DNA of 64,000 nt. It comes from Amycolatopsis kentuckyensis (GTDB taxonomy: Bacteria; Actinomycetota; Actinomycetes; Mycobacteriales; Pseudonocardiaceae). The stretch is taken from positions 19,548 to 83,547 of the forward strand of contig NZ_MUMI01000094.1 of NCBI RefSeq assembly GCF_002155975.1, written 5' to 3'. The stretch's first letter is position 1. Every line of letters begins with the position of its first letter. Below the pieces are notes generated by a model. The model made no database searches and was not told where the DNA came from. It saw only the letters and a list, made by a program, of their open reading frames with translations. Below, one piece after another: positions 1-8,550 of the stretch. The translations under genes were made by a program, and so were the position numbers.

Positions 1-550
1 AAGTGGCGGCCTTTTTTACTTTGGCTGTCCACTTGCGGAATATTGAACCACGCTTCGTCTCCACGTTCTCGGGATCCCCGTAGCCGAGGTACTGAGCGAT
101 AGTGTCAACACTATGAAATATTCTACTGGAAATCTCCCGGTCGTCTGTGCCTAAGTAGATCGCAACGCTTATTCGCGCATCTTCCTCGTTCAATCCTGGA
201 TCCGAATGCGTTTTTCCATGAGGATTGTGGGTATTTATTTGCATGCCCTGTCCGGCGGGTAGCGGCAGTATGCTCCGAATCTTCAGTCCTGGGTTTGCCT
301 TGATCGCTTCCTCTGAGATTCGATGCCTTGGGTACAGATGGTCTTCTAGCCAGGCGGAGATATTTTCGATTTCTCCCGTCAGATAGAAGAGGCCTTCCGG
401 CAACTCTGGCCAAATCTGCCCAATCTTTGTTACGTTGTATTCGTCGAATAGCTCAACCAGTCTGCGAAGTCCTCGGATAGATTCTTCGAGTTGAGTGAGC
501 AATAGTGAAGGTTCAAAGTCTTTATCGTCTTTCCCGTGTGTAGGCACCAC
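1..550 (-). CDS. Hypothetical protein, cut by the window edge
   Basis: An open frame of about 183 codons runs without a stop from a GTG at 550 (or the adjacent GTG at 547) off the left edge. AGGAG at 556-560 lies 5 bases before the first GTG. The N-terminus is charged (VVPTHGKDDKD), followed by a Leu-rich helix-like stretch and motifs such as LPEGLFYLTGEIENI. I recognise no family. Base composition is near 50% GC, far below the rest of the window, and codons ending in A or T are common, which suggests recent transfer. It sits next to a tRNA gene, so it is probably cargo of an integrated element. Function unknown. Confidence 0.6.
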   Translation of the reverse strand, partial: MVPTHGKDDKDFEPSLLLTQLEESIRGLRRLVELFDEYNVTKIGQIWPELPEGLFYLTGEIENISAWLEDHLYPRHRISEEAIKANPGLKIRSILPLPAGQGMQINTHNPHGKTHSDPGLNEEDARISVAIYLGTDDREISSRIFHSVDTIAQYLGYGDPENVETKRGSIFRKWTAKVKKAAT

Positions 551-892
551 TGTGACTCCTTTCGCTAGTGGTTAGGAATCGTGCTAAAGGAACTGGACGT
601 TACGGCCTGTCGCCTAGTAGCGGTGGATGTGCTTGTGGAGGCAAGGAGGCGTCGCTTGCTGTACCGCCCGCACGACCTTCGGCGCGCAGCGGTCAGGACG
701 TGGCTGGCCGTGGGCGGTCGCCCTGATGGTGGTCGCCGCGTGGGTCAGTCGCTCAGTGCTATTAGAGATCTACGCGGCGTCGTCTGGACGGGACAGACCG
801 CCAACCGGGCATGGGCCCGGAAGAACCTTGGCCACAAGCCACCGGCCGGGAGGGAGGCACGTGCTTGCCCTCGTGCCCGTGGGCACGCATTG

Positions 893-914
893 GTCGTGAA
901 CATTCGTTCATGAC
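893..914. promoter_or_regulatory. Near-perfect palindrome, candidate operator
   Basis: Half-sites TGAAC and GTTCA (897-901, 906-910) are separated by ATTC and flanked by GTC/GAC arms, giving a 22-base palindrome with one mismatched pair outside the centre. It lies in the presumed integrated element. The binding protein is unknown. Confidence 0.35.
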
Positions 915-964
915 CGGATACAGCCGGAGTCAACCGGAGCGCGGGAAGAATCGCTTCGGGCGCG

Positions 965-987
965 AAACCGCTGGCAGGAAGCGGTTT
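965..987 (-). terminator. Hairpin downstream of tRNA-Arg
   Basis: AAACCGCT (965-972) and AGCGGTTT (980-987) form a perfect 8-base stem with a 7-base loop, about 18 bases past the tRNA 3' end. It may terminate the tRNA transcript or be part of an attachment site. There is no long T-run on the tRNA strand. Confidence 0.45.
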
Positions 988-1005
988 TACCCGCTCCCGT
1001 AGGGG

Positions 1006-1078
1006 TGCCCTCGGCAGGATTCGAACCTGCGACACCTGCCTCCGGAGGGCAGTGCTCTATCCCCTGAGCTACGAGGGC
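1006..1078 (-). tRNA. tRNA-Arg (anticodon CCG)
   Basis: A full cloverleaf can be folded: acceptor GCCCTCG with CGAGGGC, D-arm GCTC/GAGC, anticodon arm CTGCC-CTCCGGA-GGCAG with anticodon CCG reading CGG codons, and T-arm GCAGG-TTCGAAT-CCTGC. Discriminator base A is followed by CCC, so the CCA tail is not encoded. The AT-rich gene and palindromes on its 3' side are what is expected if this tRNA is an integration site. Confidence 0.95.
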
Positions 1079-1228
1079 CCATCGCTGGGCGACTCCGAAA
1101 GCTTAGCGCATGCCCCGCGACCCCCCTCCCGCAGGTGGTCCGACCGACAACCGCCCTGGTCAGGGCGGTGAAGTTGATCCATTCGGCTGGTCGTCGCTAG
1201 CGTGGGAGGCCCACCTGAAGGAGCCGAG

Positions 1229-2329
1229 ATGGCCGAGCCGTTCCAGGTAGCTCTCGATGAGGGCGATGTCGCCGACCTGCGGGCGCGGCTGCGGCGGACC
1301 CGGTGGCCCGAGGCCGAGACCGTCGATGACTGGTCGCAGGGGGTTCCGCTGGCCTACGTGCGCGAGCTCTGCCGTGACTGGGGCGAAGAATACGACTTCG
1401 GGTTCGCCCGGCGGCTCAACGCCTTTCCGCAGTTCCGGGCCACCGTCGACGGTGTCGGCCTGCACTTCCTGCACGTCCGGTCGCCCGAGGCGGATGCGTT
1501 GCCGCTCGTGCTCACCCACGGGTGGCCCGGGTCCGTTCTCGAATTCCTCGATGTCCTCGGGCCGCTCACCGATCCCGCGAAGCACGGGGGTGATCCCGCC
1601 GATGCCTTCCACGTCGTCGCGCCGTCGCTGCCCGGGTTCGGGTGGAGTGACAAGCCCGCGCTGAAGATCCCGCGGGTCGCCGAGCTGTGGGACGGGCTCA
1701 TGACGTCGCTCGGCTACGACCGCTACGGCGCCCAGGGCGGTGACTGGGGCGCCGCCGTCACCAACGCGCTGGCGCGGTCCGGCCACGTCGCCGGCGTGCA
1801 CGTCAACTTCGCGCCCGTGCGGATGGACACCGCCGATCCGACGCCCGAGGAGAGCCGGGCCCTCGCCGATCTGCAGGAGTTCCGGCGGACCGGCAGCGGC
1901 TACTCCGCCCAGCAGGGCACCCGCCCGCAGACGCTCGGCTACGGCCTCACCGACTCGCCCGCCGGGCAGGCCGCCTGGATCGCCGAGAAGTTCTGGGCCT
2001 GGACCGACCACAAGGGACACCCCGAGGAAGCCGTCGACCGGCAGCGCATCCTGGACACCATCTCCGTCTACTGGTTCACCGCGACGGCGGCTTCGTCCGC
2101 GCGGATGTACTGGGAGAACAACGACCGCGACCTGTCTACTGTGGACGTTCCGGCCGGGGTTTCGGTGTTCCCCAAGGAGATCGTCCGGCCGTCGCGGCGG
2201 CAGGCCGAGCAGCGCCACACCGATCTGCGCTGGTTCGAGGAGCTGCCCGTCGGAGGGCACTTCGCCGCGCTGGAGCAGCCCGGGCTGTTCGTCGAGCAGG
2301 TCCGCGGCTTCTTCCGGCTGGTGCGTTAG
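1229..2329 (+). CDS. Epoxide hydrolase (EHN-type alpha/beta hydrolase)
   Basis: A 366-residue cytoplasmic alpha/beta hydrolase. The N-terminal ~110 residues match the epoxide hydrolase N domain (VALDEGDVADLRARLRRTRW). An HGWPGS oxyanion motif follows, then the nucleophile motif GGDWG with Asp172, and a C-terminal GGHFAALE with the catalytic His344. In this family the Asp attacks the epoxide and the His activates water to release the diol. The ATG at 1229 is chosen because GAAGGAG (1217-1223) lies 5 bases upstream. The natural substrate is not evident. It is a single gene running into the convergent SDR remnant, whose stop overlaps its last bases. Confidence 0.9.
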   Translation: MAEPFQVALDEGDVADLRARLRRTRWPEAETVDDWSQGVPLAYVRELCRDWGEEYDFGFARRLNAFPQFRATVDGVGLHFLHVRSPEADALPLVLTHGWPGSVLEFLDVLGPLTDPAKHGGDPADAFHVVAPSLPGFGWSDKPALKIPRVAELWDGLMTSLGYDRYGAQGGDWGAAVTNALARSGHVAGVHVNFAPVRMDTADPTPEESRALADLQEFRRTGSGYSAQQGTRPQTLGYGLTDSPAGQAAWIAEKFWAWTDHKGHPEEAVDRQRILDTISVYWFTATAASSARMYWENNDRDLSTVDVPAGVSVFPKEIVRPSRRQAEQRHTDLRWFEELPVGGHFAALEQPGLFVEQVRGFFRLVR

Positions 2330-2550
2330 GCGAGCCAGCCGCCGGTCAGCCGCTGCACGGCCGCGCCGTCTCCACCTCCATCGTCTCGCGAACCGCCGAG
2401 ACGGCTCCTGCTCGATCGTGCCGATGTGGCCGGCGCCGGCGTTGCGCAGGCGTTCGGCGCGGCCGGTGTCGCGCAGCGTGGCGACCGTGCGGAAGCCCCG
2501 CCGGGCCGCCAGCGCCGCCGTGGCCAGGCTGATCCCGGGGGCGCCGAGCT
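2326..2550 (-). pseudogene. Remnant of a short-chain dehydrogenase
   Basis: Minus-strand DNA at 2548-2414 encodes APGISLATAALAARRG-FRTVATLRDTGRAERLRNAGA, which reads like the first Rossmann unit of a short-chain dehydrogenase that has lost its start and first beta strand. A different frame then gives VSAVRETMEVETA, and a third frame gives AVQRLTGGWLA followed by TAA at 2326. At least two frameshifts and a large internal deletion are needed to join these pieces, so the gene is dead. The family call is inferred from the pattern only. Confidence 0.6.
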
Positions 2551-2810
2551 TCTGCAAGGCGCTGGGTTTCGCCGCCGAACCGCTGGCCGGGCTCGTGTCG
2601 GAGGATCGCGTCCGACTATGTGAGCCGCTCACCCGGATGGTCGACGCCGAAGCGTGACGAGTCCGCCTGGCGGGAAACCCCGGCTGGTGGATTGGGTGGC
2701 TTTGCCGTGCGCGGTAGCTTGCGGGGGGATGAACTTAGGCTGACCTCTGTTGCACATATGCGCATCCGACTATATGTTTGGCCCGACGGCAAACCGGGAA
2801 CGGAGGCGGA
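2330..2810. other. 481-base region without an intact gene
   Basis: The left half holds the SDR remnant on the minus strand. The right half (2700-2810) holds candidate metal-responsive operators and the ribosome site of the CDF gene. Plus-strand frames through here are shadows. Confidence 0.6.
2735..2777 (+). promoter_or_regulatory. Candidate metal-responsive operators before the CDF gene
   Basis: TTAGGCTGACCT (2735-2746) matches the conserved half of the DtxR/IdeR iron box except for one base. A few bases further, ACATAT (2754-2759) and ATATGT (2772-2777) form an inverted repeat with a 12-base spacer, the layout of ArsR/SmtB operators. Both readings are motif matches only. Confidence 0.45.
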
Positions 2811-3731
2811 ATGGGTCAGGGACACGGCCACGGGCACGCGGTCGCGCCGGCGAGCGCGTCGGGACGCCACGTGCGGGGGCTGGTCATCGCCCTGGCCATC
2901 GGCGCCGGGTTCATGGTGCTCGAGTTCGTCGTCAGCCTGACGACCGGCTCGCTGGCCCTGATGTCGGACGCGGCCCACATGTTCACCGACGTCCTCGGCG
3001 TGGGCATGGCCCTGGCCGCGATCATGCTGGCGCGGCGCAGCGGCCCGACGGTCGGCCGCACGTTCGGGCTCTACCGCGCGGAGGTGCTGGCCGCGCTGGC
3101 CAACGCGCTCCTGCTGTTCGGCGTCGCGGGGTACGTCCTGATCGAGGCGATCGGCCGCATCGGCGACCCGCCCGCGGTCCCGGGCCTCCCGGTCCTGCTG
3201 GCTGCGGCGGCCGGCCTGGTGGCCAACCTGGTGTCGTTCGCGGTGCTGCGCGCGGGCGCGAAGGAGAGCATCAACGTCCGCGGCGCGTACCTCGAGGTCC
3301 TGGCCGACTTGATCGGCTCGGTCGGCGTCCTGGTCAGCGGCGCGGTGACGCTGCTGACGGGCTGGCGCTACGCCGACCCGATCATCGGTGTCGCGATCGG
3401 GCTGTGGGTGCTGCCCCGCACGTGGCTGCTGGCCCGCCGGGCGCTGCGCATCCTGTTCCAGCACGCACCGCAGGGCGTGGACGTCGGAGCGATCAACGCG
3501 GAGCTCTCGGCGCTGCCGGGCGTGGCGGACGTGCACGACCTGCACGTGTGGACGCTGACCTCGGGCATGGAGGTGGCTTCGGCGCACCTGACGCTGGCGC
3601 CGCCGGCGAAGCAGTCGGACGTGCTGACGGAGGCGCAGGACCTGCTGTCTTCGCGGTACGCGATCGAGCACGCGACGCTGCAGGTCGAGGCGCCGCAGTG
3701 CGCTCGCCGCTGCCAGGAGCTGTCCTGGTGA
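2811..3731 (+). CDS. Cation diffusion facilitator (CDF) metal exporter
   Basis: A 306-residue inner-membrane antiporter expected to export divalent metal ions for protons. A His-rich N-terminus (GHGHGH) is followed by six hydrophobic segments; the first pair carries SLALMSDAAHMFTD, whose His56/Asp60 pair is the HxxxD metal site of Zn/Co/Cd-type CDF proteins. The cytosolic C-terminal domain contains HDLHVWTLTSGM. The tail has two Cys (CARRC) that could bind metal. The ATG at 2811 has GGAGG four bases upstream. Candidate DtxR- and ArsR-type operators precede it. Substrate (Zn, Co, Cd, Fe or Mn) cannot be decided from sequence. Confidence 0.88.
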   Translation: MGQGHGHGHAVAPASASGRHVRGLVIALAIGAGFMVLEFVVSLTTGSLALMSDAAHMFTDVLGVGMALAAIMLARRSGPTVGRTFGLYRAEVLAALANALLLFGVAGYVLIEAIGRIGDPPAVPGLPVLLAAAAGLVANLVSFAVLRAGAKESINVRGAYLEVLADLIGSVGVLVSGAVTLLTGWRYADPIIGVAIGLWVLPRTWLLARRALRILFQHAPQGVDVGAINAELSALPGVADVHDLHVWTLTSGMEVASAHLTLAPPAKQSDVLTEAQDLLSSRYAIEHATLQVEAPQCARRCQELSW

Positions 3732-3735
3732 CGCG

Positions 3736-4446
3736 CTAAGCGGGCAGCGGCTGGGCGCCCCGCCCGGAAAGCATCAGCTTGATCTGGTCCATCTCCGCAC
3801 CCTGCGACGTCAGGATGCTGTTCACCAGCGCCTTCAGCGCCGGCAGCGTCGAATGCGCCGCCGCGTACTGCGCCATCGACGTTCCGCCCTGGTGGTGGCG
3901 CAGCATCAGCTGCAGGAAGAACACGTCGAACGCCCGGCCGGACAGCGAACGGAGTTTCGAGAGTTCCGTGTCCGTCGCCATGCCCGGCATCAGCGGGCCG
4001 CCCGCCGGGTTGAGCGAGGAGGGGGCCATCGACATTCCGTCGTGGCCCGCCATCGGTTCCGTCATCCACTGCATCGGGGCGCCGATCGGCTGCTCGGGCT
4101 GGTCCCACAGCATGAGCCAGCCCTTCATGCGGCCGACCTGCTCGAGCTGCGTGCGCTCGATGTCGAACGACAGCTGCTTGATCTCCGGGTCGGTCGTGCG
4201 GTCGCGGGCGATGCCCGCCATCGTCACCGCCTGGAGGTGGTGCGTCGACATGTCCTGGGCGAAGCCGACCTCGACCGAGCCGGCGGCCGGGGTGGCCGCC
4301 GCCGGTTCGTCGACGGCGCGGGTCACGAACATCCCCGCGGTCGCGCCGATCAGCAGGACCGCGAGGAGCGTCCCGCCGATGATCACCCAGCGCGACCAGG
4401 TCGGCTGTTCGGTGACCTCGGTGTCGAGGTCGGCTTCGGCCGTCAC
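3736..4446 (-). CDS. DUF305 membrane-anchored protein
   Basis: A 236-residue protein with a short acidic cytoplasmic head, one membrane segment (WVIIGGTLLAVLLIGATAG, residues ~18-36) and an outside domain with the DUF305 signatures STHHLQAVTMA and LMLRHHQGGTSMAQ. DUF305 is a ferritin-like four-helix fold whose His-rich helices are suspected to bind metal. The GTG start at 4446 overlaps the stop of the upstream DUF3105 gene (GTGA), so the two are translationally coupled. Larger open frames extending further upstream are overlap with the neighbour and not real. Role unknown, perhaps metal handling at the cell surface. Confidence 0.85.
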   Translation of the reverse strand: MTAEADLDTEVTEQPTWSRWVIIGGTLLAVLLIGATAGMFVTRAVDEPAAATPAAGSVEVGFAQDMSTHHLQAVTMAGIARDRTTDPEIKQLSFDIERTQLEQVGRMKGWLMLWDQPEQPIGAPMQWMTEPMAGHDGMSMAPSSLNPAGGPLMPGMATDTELSKLRSLSGRAFDVFFLQLMLRHHQGGTSMAQYAAAHSTLPALKALVNSILTSQGAEMDQIKLMLSGRGAQPLPA

Positions 4447-5294
4447 TTCTTGGTCGGGGTGGGCGAGGCGGGGGCGGACGACGCCGGGGCGGAGGACGCC
4501 GGCATGCCGTTCTCGCCCTGGGCGGCGGTGCTGCCCTTGTAGTCCATCGGCTTCGCGTCCGGGCCCGGCTTCGACGGGTCGAACGGCGGCGGGTTGTCCG
4601 GGTCGAACTGGCCCGGGACCGCGTCGCAGGACGCGCCGACCTCGGGGTACACGCCGTTCGGGTTGCTCCGCAGGGCCGCGATGAACTCGTCGATCCGCGG
4701 GTCGTTGACGTCGTCCAGCTTGAGCTGGTGGCCCCACGACTGCAGCGAGATCGGCTTGTCCAGGCCCGGGTACGGCGACATCATCGTGTACGGCTTGCCC
4801 TTGGCGCGGACGCTCAGCAGGTTGACCGCGTCGCCGGTGATCTGCTGCGGGTTGTAGGCGATCCAGACGGCGCCGTGCTCGAGCGCGTGCACCATGTTCT
4901 CGGTGCGGACGGCGGTCGGGTAGACGGTGCCGGTGCAGGTGGCCCACGTCTGGTCGTGCGGGCCGCCGAACGGCGGGGTCTTGTCGTAGGCGACGCGCTC
5001 GGTCGGGAGGACGTGGACGCTGCCCGTGTAGGTCGCGGTCACCACGCCGGGGATGCGCTTCGAGGGGTCGGGGTCCGACGCGGTCGGCGCGAACGAAGCG
5101 GCGGCGGCCTCGCGGTCGGCCTGCTCACGCTTCGGCGCGGACTGCACCATGTAGTAGATGATCACCGAGGCGGCCAGCGCCACGACGGCGACGACGGCGA
5201 TGATCGTGCCCCACGGCGTGCCCTTCTTGCTCACCACGGAACCGCGGGCCGCCTTCACCGCCGACCCCTTTTTCCGAGTTGTCCCGTTCGCCAT
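4443..5294 (-). CDS. DUF3105 membrane-anchored protein
   Basis: A 283-residue protein: basic N-terminus, one membrane segment (TIIAVVAVVALAASVIIYYM, residues ~29-48), then an extracytoplasmic DUF3105 domain with EHGAVWIAYNP and SPYPGLDKPISLQSWG, and a low-complexity Pro/Ser/Ala tail ending TPTKK. DUF3105 and DUF305 genes are often adjacent in actinobacteria; here they overlap by 4 bases. The activity is not known. The start ATG lies divergent from argS with about 160 bases between. Confidence 0.85.
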   Translation of the reverse strand: MANGTTRKKGSAVKAARGSVVSKKGTPWGTIIAVVAVVALAASVIIYYMVQSAPKREQADREAAAASFAPTASDPDPSKRIPGVVTATYTGSVHVLPTERVAYDKTPPFGGPHDQTWATCTGTVYPTAVRTENMVHALEHGAVWIAYNPQQITGDAVNLLSVRAKGKPYTMMSPYPGLDKPISLQSWGHQLKLDDVNDPRIDEFIAALRSNPNGVYPEVGASCDAVPGQFDPDNPPPFDPSKPGPDAKPMDYKGSTAAQGENGMPASSAPASSAPASPTPTKK

Positions 5295-5441
5295 GGCTTC
5301 CGCGTTCTCCCTCTGGTGGCTGCGGACGGATTCCCGCCCGGGCCAGTGTAGAGACCACGCGTCTGACTACCGTTAACGCCTCACGAGGATGCCCACCGTG
5401 ACGTGTTCGAGACCGATGCAAGCGCCCGACCAGGGCACACC

Positions 5442-5455
5442 TAGAATTCCGCAAG
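5442..5455 (+). promoter_or_regulatory. -10 box giving a leaderless argS transcript
   Basis: TAGAAT (5442-5447) sits 7 bases before the GTG start of argS at 5455, with no ribosome site between. The spacing puts the transcription start on the G of GTG. Confidence 0.55.
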
Positions 5456-7110
5456 TGACTCCCGCCGCTCTCGCCGACCTGGTCCGCAGCTCCGCCGTGC
5501 AGGTGCTCGCCGCACGCGGCATCGATGACGCCGTGCTGCCGGAGCAGGTGACCATCGAACGCCCGCGCAACCCCGACCACGGCGATTACGCGACGAACCT
5601 CGCCCTCCAGGTGGCCAAGAAGGCCGGCCTCAAGCCGCGCGACTTCGCCGAGGCGCTCGCCGAGGCGGTTTCGGCGGACGACGGCGTCGCCTCGGCCGAG
5701 GTCGCCGGCCCCGGCTTCCTCAACTTCCGCCTCGCCGCGGCCGCGCAGGGCGACATCGTGCGCCAGGTGCTCGACGCCGGCGCCGCGTACGGCCGCGGGG
5801 ACGCGCTGGCCGGCACCCGGATCAACCTCGAGTTCGTCTCGGCGAACCCGACCGGCCCGATCCACCTCGGCGGCACCCGCTGGGCCGCGGTCGGCGACGC
5901 GCTGGGCCGGGTGCTGGGCGCCCAGGGCGGCGAGGTCACCCGCGAGTACTACTTCAACGACGCCGGCGCCCAGATCGACCGGTTCGTCCGGTCGCTGATC
6001 GCCGCCGCGAAGGGCGAGCCCGCGCCGGAGGACGGCTACGCGGGCGGCTACATCAACGACATCGCCGCCGAGGTCATCAAGGCCGAGCCGAGCGCGCTGT
6101 CGCTGCCGGAGGCCGAGCGGCACGAGACGTTCCGCCGGATCGGCATCAACCTGATGTTCGGCGAGATCAAGCAGAGCCTGCACGAGTTCGGCACCGACTT
6201 CGACGTCTACTTCCACGAGAACTCGCTGCACGAGTCCGGCGCGGTCGACGCCGCCGTCCAGCAGCTGAAGGACTCCGGGAACCTCTACTTCAACGAGGGC
6301 GCCTGGTGGCTGAAGTCGTCCGAGTACGGCGACGACAAGGACCGCGTCGTCATCAAGCAGGACGGCAACCCGGCCTACATCGCCGGTGACCTGGCCTACT
6401 TCAAGGACAAGCGCAACCGCGGCTTCGACCTGTGCATCTACATGCTCGGCGCGGACCACCACGGCTACATCGCCCGCCTCAAGGCCGCGGCCGCCGCGTT
6501 CGGCGACGACCCCGGCACGGTCGAGGTGCTGATCGGCCAGATGGTCAACCTGGTCAGCGACGGCAAGCCGGTCCGGATGTCCAAGCGCGCGGGCACCGTG
6601 ATCACCATGGAGGACCTGGTCGAGGCCGTCGGCGTCGACCCGGCCCGCTACGAGCTGATCCGGTACTCCGTGGACTCCACTTTGGACGTCGACCTGGACC
6701 TGCTGCGCAAGCACTCCAACGACAACCCCGTCTACTACGTCCAGTACGCCCACGCGCGGCTGGCGTCCCTGCAGCGCAACGCCGCCGATCTCGGTATCAA
6801 GTCCACTTCGGACGTCGACTTCGGACTCCTGACGCTGCCCGCCGAGGGCGACCTGATCCGCACCATCGGCGAGTTCCCGGAAACCGTGCGCCGCGCCGCC
6901 GAAATGCGGGAGCCGCACCGGATCGCGCGCTACCTCGAAGAACTCGCGGGCGCCTACCACAAGTTCTACACCGTGGGCCGCGTGCTGCCCATGGGCGACG
7001 AAGAGGCGACCCCTCTGACGCACGCCCGGCTCGCGCTGTGCGAAGCCGCCCGCCAGGTGCTGGCGAACGGCCTCGCCCTCCTCGGTGTCTCCGCTCCGGA
7101 ACGGATGTAA
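5455..7110 (+). CDS. argS: Arginyl-tRNA synthetase
   Basis: A 551-residue class I synthetase that charges tRNA-Arg. The HIGH-type motif reads PTGPIHLGG (HLGG at residues 137-140) and the KMSKS-type loop reads VRMSKRAGT. The N-terminal additive domain ([17 protein letters not shown]) and the C-terminal DALR helix bundle are present. Start GTG 5455 is preferred over upstream starts because it begins where homologues begin and follows a -10 box at leaderless spacing. First gene of a lysine/threonine block; lysA begins 3 bases after its stop. Confidence 0.97.
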   Translation: MTPAALADLVRSSAVQVLAARGIDDAVLPEQVTIERPRNPDHGDYATNLALQVAKKAGLKPRDFAEALAEAVSADDGVASAEVAGPGFLNFRLAAAAQGDIVRQVLDAGAAYGRGDALAGTRINLEFVSANPTGPIHLGGTRWAAVGDALGRVLGAQGGEVTREYYFNDAGAQIDRFVRSLIAAAKGEPAPEDGYAGGYINDIAAEVIKAEPSALSLPEAERHETFRRIGINLMFGEIKQSLHEFGTDFDVYFHENSLHESGAVDAAVQQLKDSGNLYFNEGAWWLKSSEYGDDKDRVVIKQDGNPAYIAGDLAYFKDKRNRGFDLCIYMLGADHHGYIARLKAAAAAFGDDPGTVEVLIGQMVNLVSDGKPVRMSKRAGTVITMEDLVEAVGVDPARYELIRYSVDSTLDVDLDLLRKHSNDNPVYYVQYAHARLASLQRNAADLGIKSTSDVDFGLLTLPAEGDLIRTIGEFPETVRRAAEMREPHRIARYLEELAGAYHKFYTVGRVLPMGDEEATPLTHARLALCEAARQVLANGLALLGVSAPERM

Positions 7111-7113
7111 GAA

Positions 7114-8544
7114 ATGGCGCACCCCGCGGGCCCCAGGCACGCCGACGTCCACACCCACGCCGACACCTCCGGGCTCCAGCCGTCCGGGGTCGAGGAGCTC
7201 GACAAGCTGCCCGCGAAAGTGTGGCCGCGCAACACCTTCCGCGCCGCCGACGGGGTCGTCCGGATCGCCGGTGTCGACGTCCGCGAGCTCGCCGAGCAGC
7301 ACGGCACGCCGCTGTTCGTCGTCGACGAAGCCGACTTCAAGTCCCGCTGCGCGGACTACGCCGAGGCCTTCGACGACCCGTCGCTCGTGCACTACGCCTC
7401 CAAGGCGTTCCTCTCCATCGAGGTCGCCCGCTGGGTCGCCGAGCAGGGCCTGAGCCTGGACGTCTGCAGCGGCGGCGAGCTCGCCGTGGCGCAGCGCGCG
7501 GACTTCCCGGCCGAGCGGATCACCTTCCACGGCAACAACAAGTCGCCCGCCGAGCTGGAAGCCGCGGTCGTCGCCGGGGTCGGCACGGTCGTGCTCGACT
7601 CCTACTTCGAGATCGCCCGGCTGGCCGACATCGCCGCGCGCCACGACGTCGTGCAGCCGGTGCTGATCCGGGTCACCGTCGGCGTCGAGGCGCACACCCA
7701 CGAGTTCATCGCGACCGCCCACGAGGACCAGAAGTTCGGGTTCTCGCTGGCGAGCGGCGACGCCGCCGAGGCGGTCCGCCGGGTGCTCAACGCGCGTTCG
7801 CTCAAGCTCGTCGGCCTGCACAGCCACATCGGTTCGCAGATCTTCGACGCCGACGGCTTCGAGGTCGCCGCCCGCCGCGTCGTCGGGCTGCTGGCCGACC
7901 TGGCCAAGGAGCACGGCCCCGAACTGCTCGACCAGCTGAGCCTGGTCGACCTCGGCGGCGGCTTCGGCATCGCCTACACCGAGAAGGACAACCCGCCGCC
8001 GCCCGCGCAGATGATCACGCAGATCCGCGAGATCGTCCGCAAGGAATGCGCGTACGCGGGCCTGCCGGTGCCGCGGATCGCGGGCGAGCCGGGCCGAGCG
8101 ATCGCCGGTCCGGGCACGATCACGCTCTACGAGGTCGGCACCATCAAGGACGTCTCGCTCGGCGACGAGTCCTCCCGGCGGTACGTCAGCGTCGACGGCG
8201 GGATGAGCGACAACATCCGCACCGCCCTCTACGACGCGGTGTACGACGTCCGGCTGGTTTCCCGCTCCGCGGGCGACAACGATCAGCCGGTGCCGGCCGT
8301 GTTGTCCCGGGTCGTGGGAAAACACTGTGAGTCCGGCGACATCGTCGTACGAGACTGCTGGCTGCCCGACACGCTGGCTCCCGGCGACCTGCTGGCGGTC
8401 GCGGCGACCGGCGCGTACTGCTACTCGATGGCGAGCAGTTACAACCGGATGCCCCGCCCGGCCGTGGTCGCCGTGCGCAACGGCAGCTCACGGCTGCTGC
8501 TGCGGCGGGAGACGACCGACGACATGCTGCGCCTGGAGGTCTGA
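7114..8544 (+). CDS. lysA: Diaminopimelate decarboxylase
   Basis: 476 residues, PLP fold type III. It makes L-lysine from meso-diaminopimelate, the last step of lysine synthesis. The PLP lysine is Lys97 in [23 protein letters not shown] and EPGRAI complete the cofactor and substrate pocket, and the C-terminal half carries CESGD and the YCYSM region. The N-terminus is about 40 residues longer than in short homologues. It follows argS by 3 bases, as in many actinobacteria, and leads into hom 6 bases later. Confidence 0.96.
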   Translation: MAHPAGPRHADVHTHADTSGLQPSGVEELDKLPAKVWPRNTFRAADGVVRIAGVDVRELAEQHGTPLFVVDEADFKSRCADYAEAFDDPSLVHYASKAFLSIEVARWVAEQGLSLDVCSGGELAVAQRADFPAERITFHGNNKSPAELEAAVVAGVGTVVLDSYFEIARLADIAARHDVVQPVLIRVTVGVEAHTHEFIATAHEDQKFGFSLASGDAAEAVRRVLNARSLKLVGLHSHIGSQIFDADGFEVAARRVVGLLADLAKEHGPELLDQLSLVDLGGGFGIAYTEKDNPPPPAQMITQIREIVRKECAYAGLPVPRIAGEPGRAIAGPGTITLYEVGTIKDVSLGDESSRRYVSVDGGMSDNIRTALYDAVYDVRLVSRSAGDNDQPVPAVLSRVVGKHCESGDIVVRDCWLPDTLAPGDLLAVAATGAYCYSMASSYNRMPRPAVVAVRNGSSRLLLRRETTDDMLRLEV

Positions 8545-8550
8545 AACACC

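Larger units (their letters stand above)
561..1005. other. Intergenic/element-end region with palindromes and a doubtful small ORF
   Basis: No gene is certain here. A frame at 627-899 (+) has good third-position GC in its middle and a hydrophobic stretch WPWAVALMVVAAWV that could be a membrane segment, but it has no ribosome site and no recognised family; it may be a decayed plasmid-transfer type gene. A competing frame at 581-913 overlaps it. The region also holds the palindromes CGTGCCC-GT-GGGCACG (872-887) and TGAAC-ATTC-GTTCA (897-910, with outer GTC/GAC arms), and a hairpin at 965-987. Confidence 0.35.

Noticed and set aside
581..913. 110-codon plus-strand gene
   Set aside because: Overlaps a better-biased frame, has poor ribosome-site spacing and no recognisable family; reported only as a doubtful region.
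1160..2632. A 490-codon minus-strand frame opposite the epoxide hydrolase
   Set aside because: Only its first ~75 codons carry protein-like sequence (the SDR remnant); the rest is antisense noise.
5125..8325. A 1066-codon open frame on the minus strand
   Set aside because: Antisense shadow of argS, lysA and DUF3105; Val/Asp/Gly/Arg-rich composition, no ribosome site and no domain pattern.
6432..8330. A 632-codon plus-strand frame
   Set aside because: Arg/Pro-rich out-of-frame shadow of argS and lysA.
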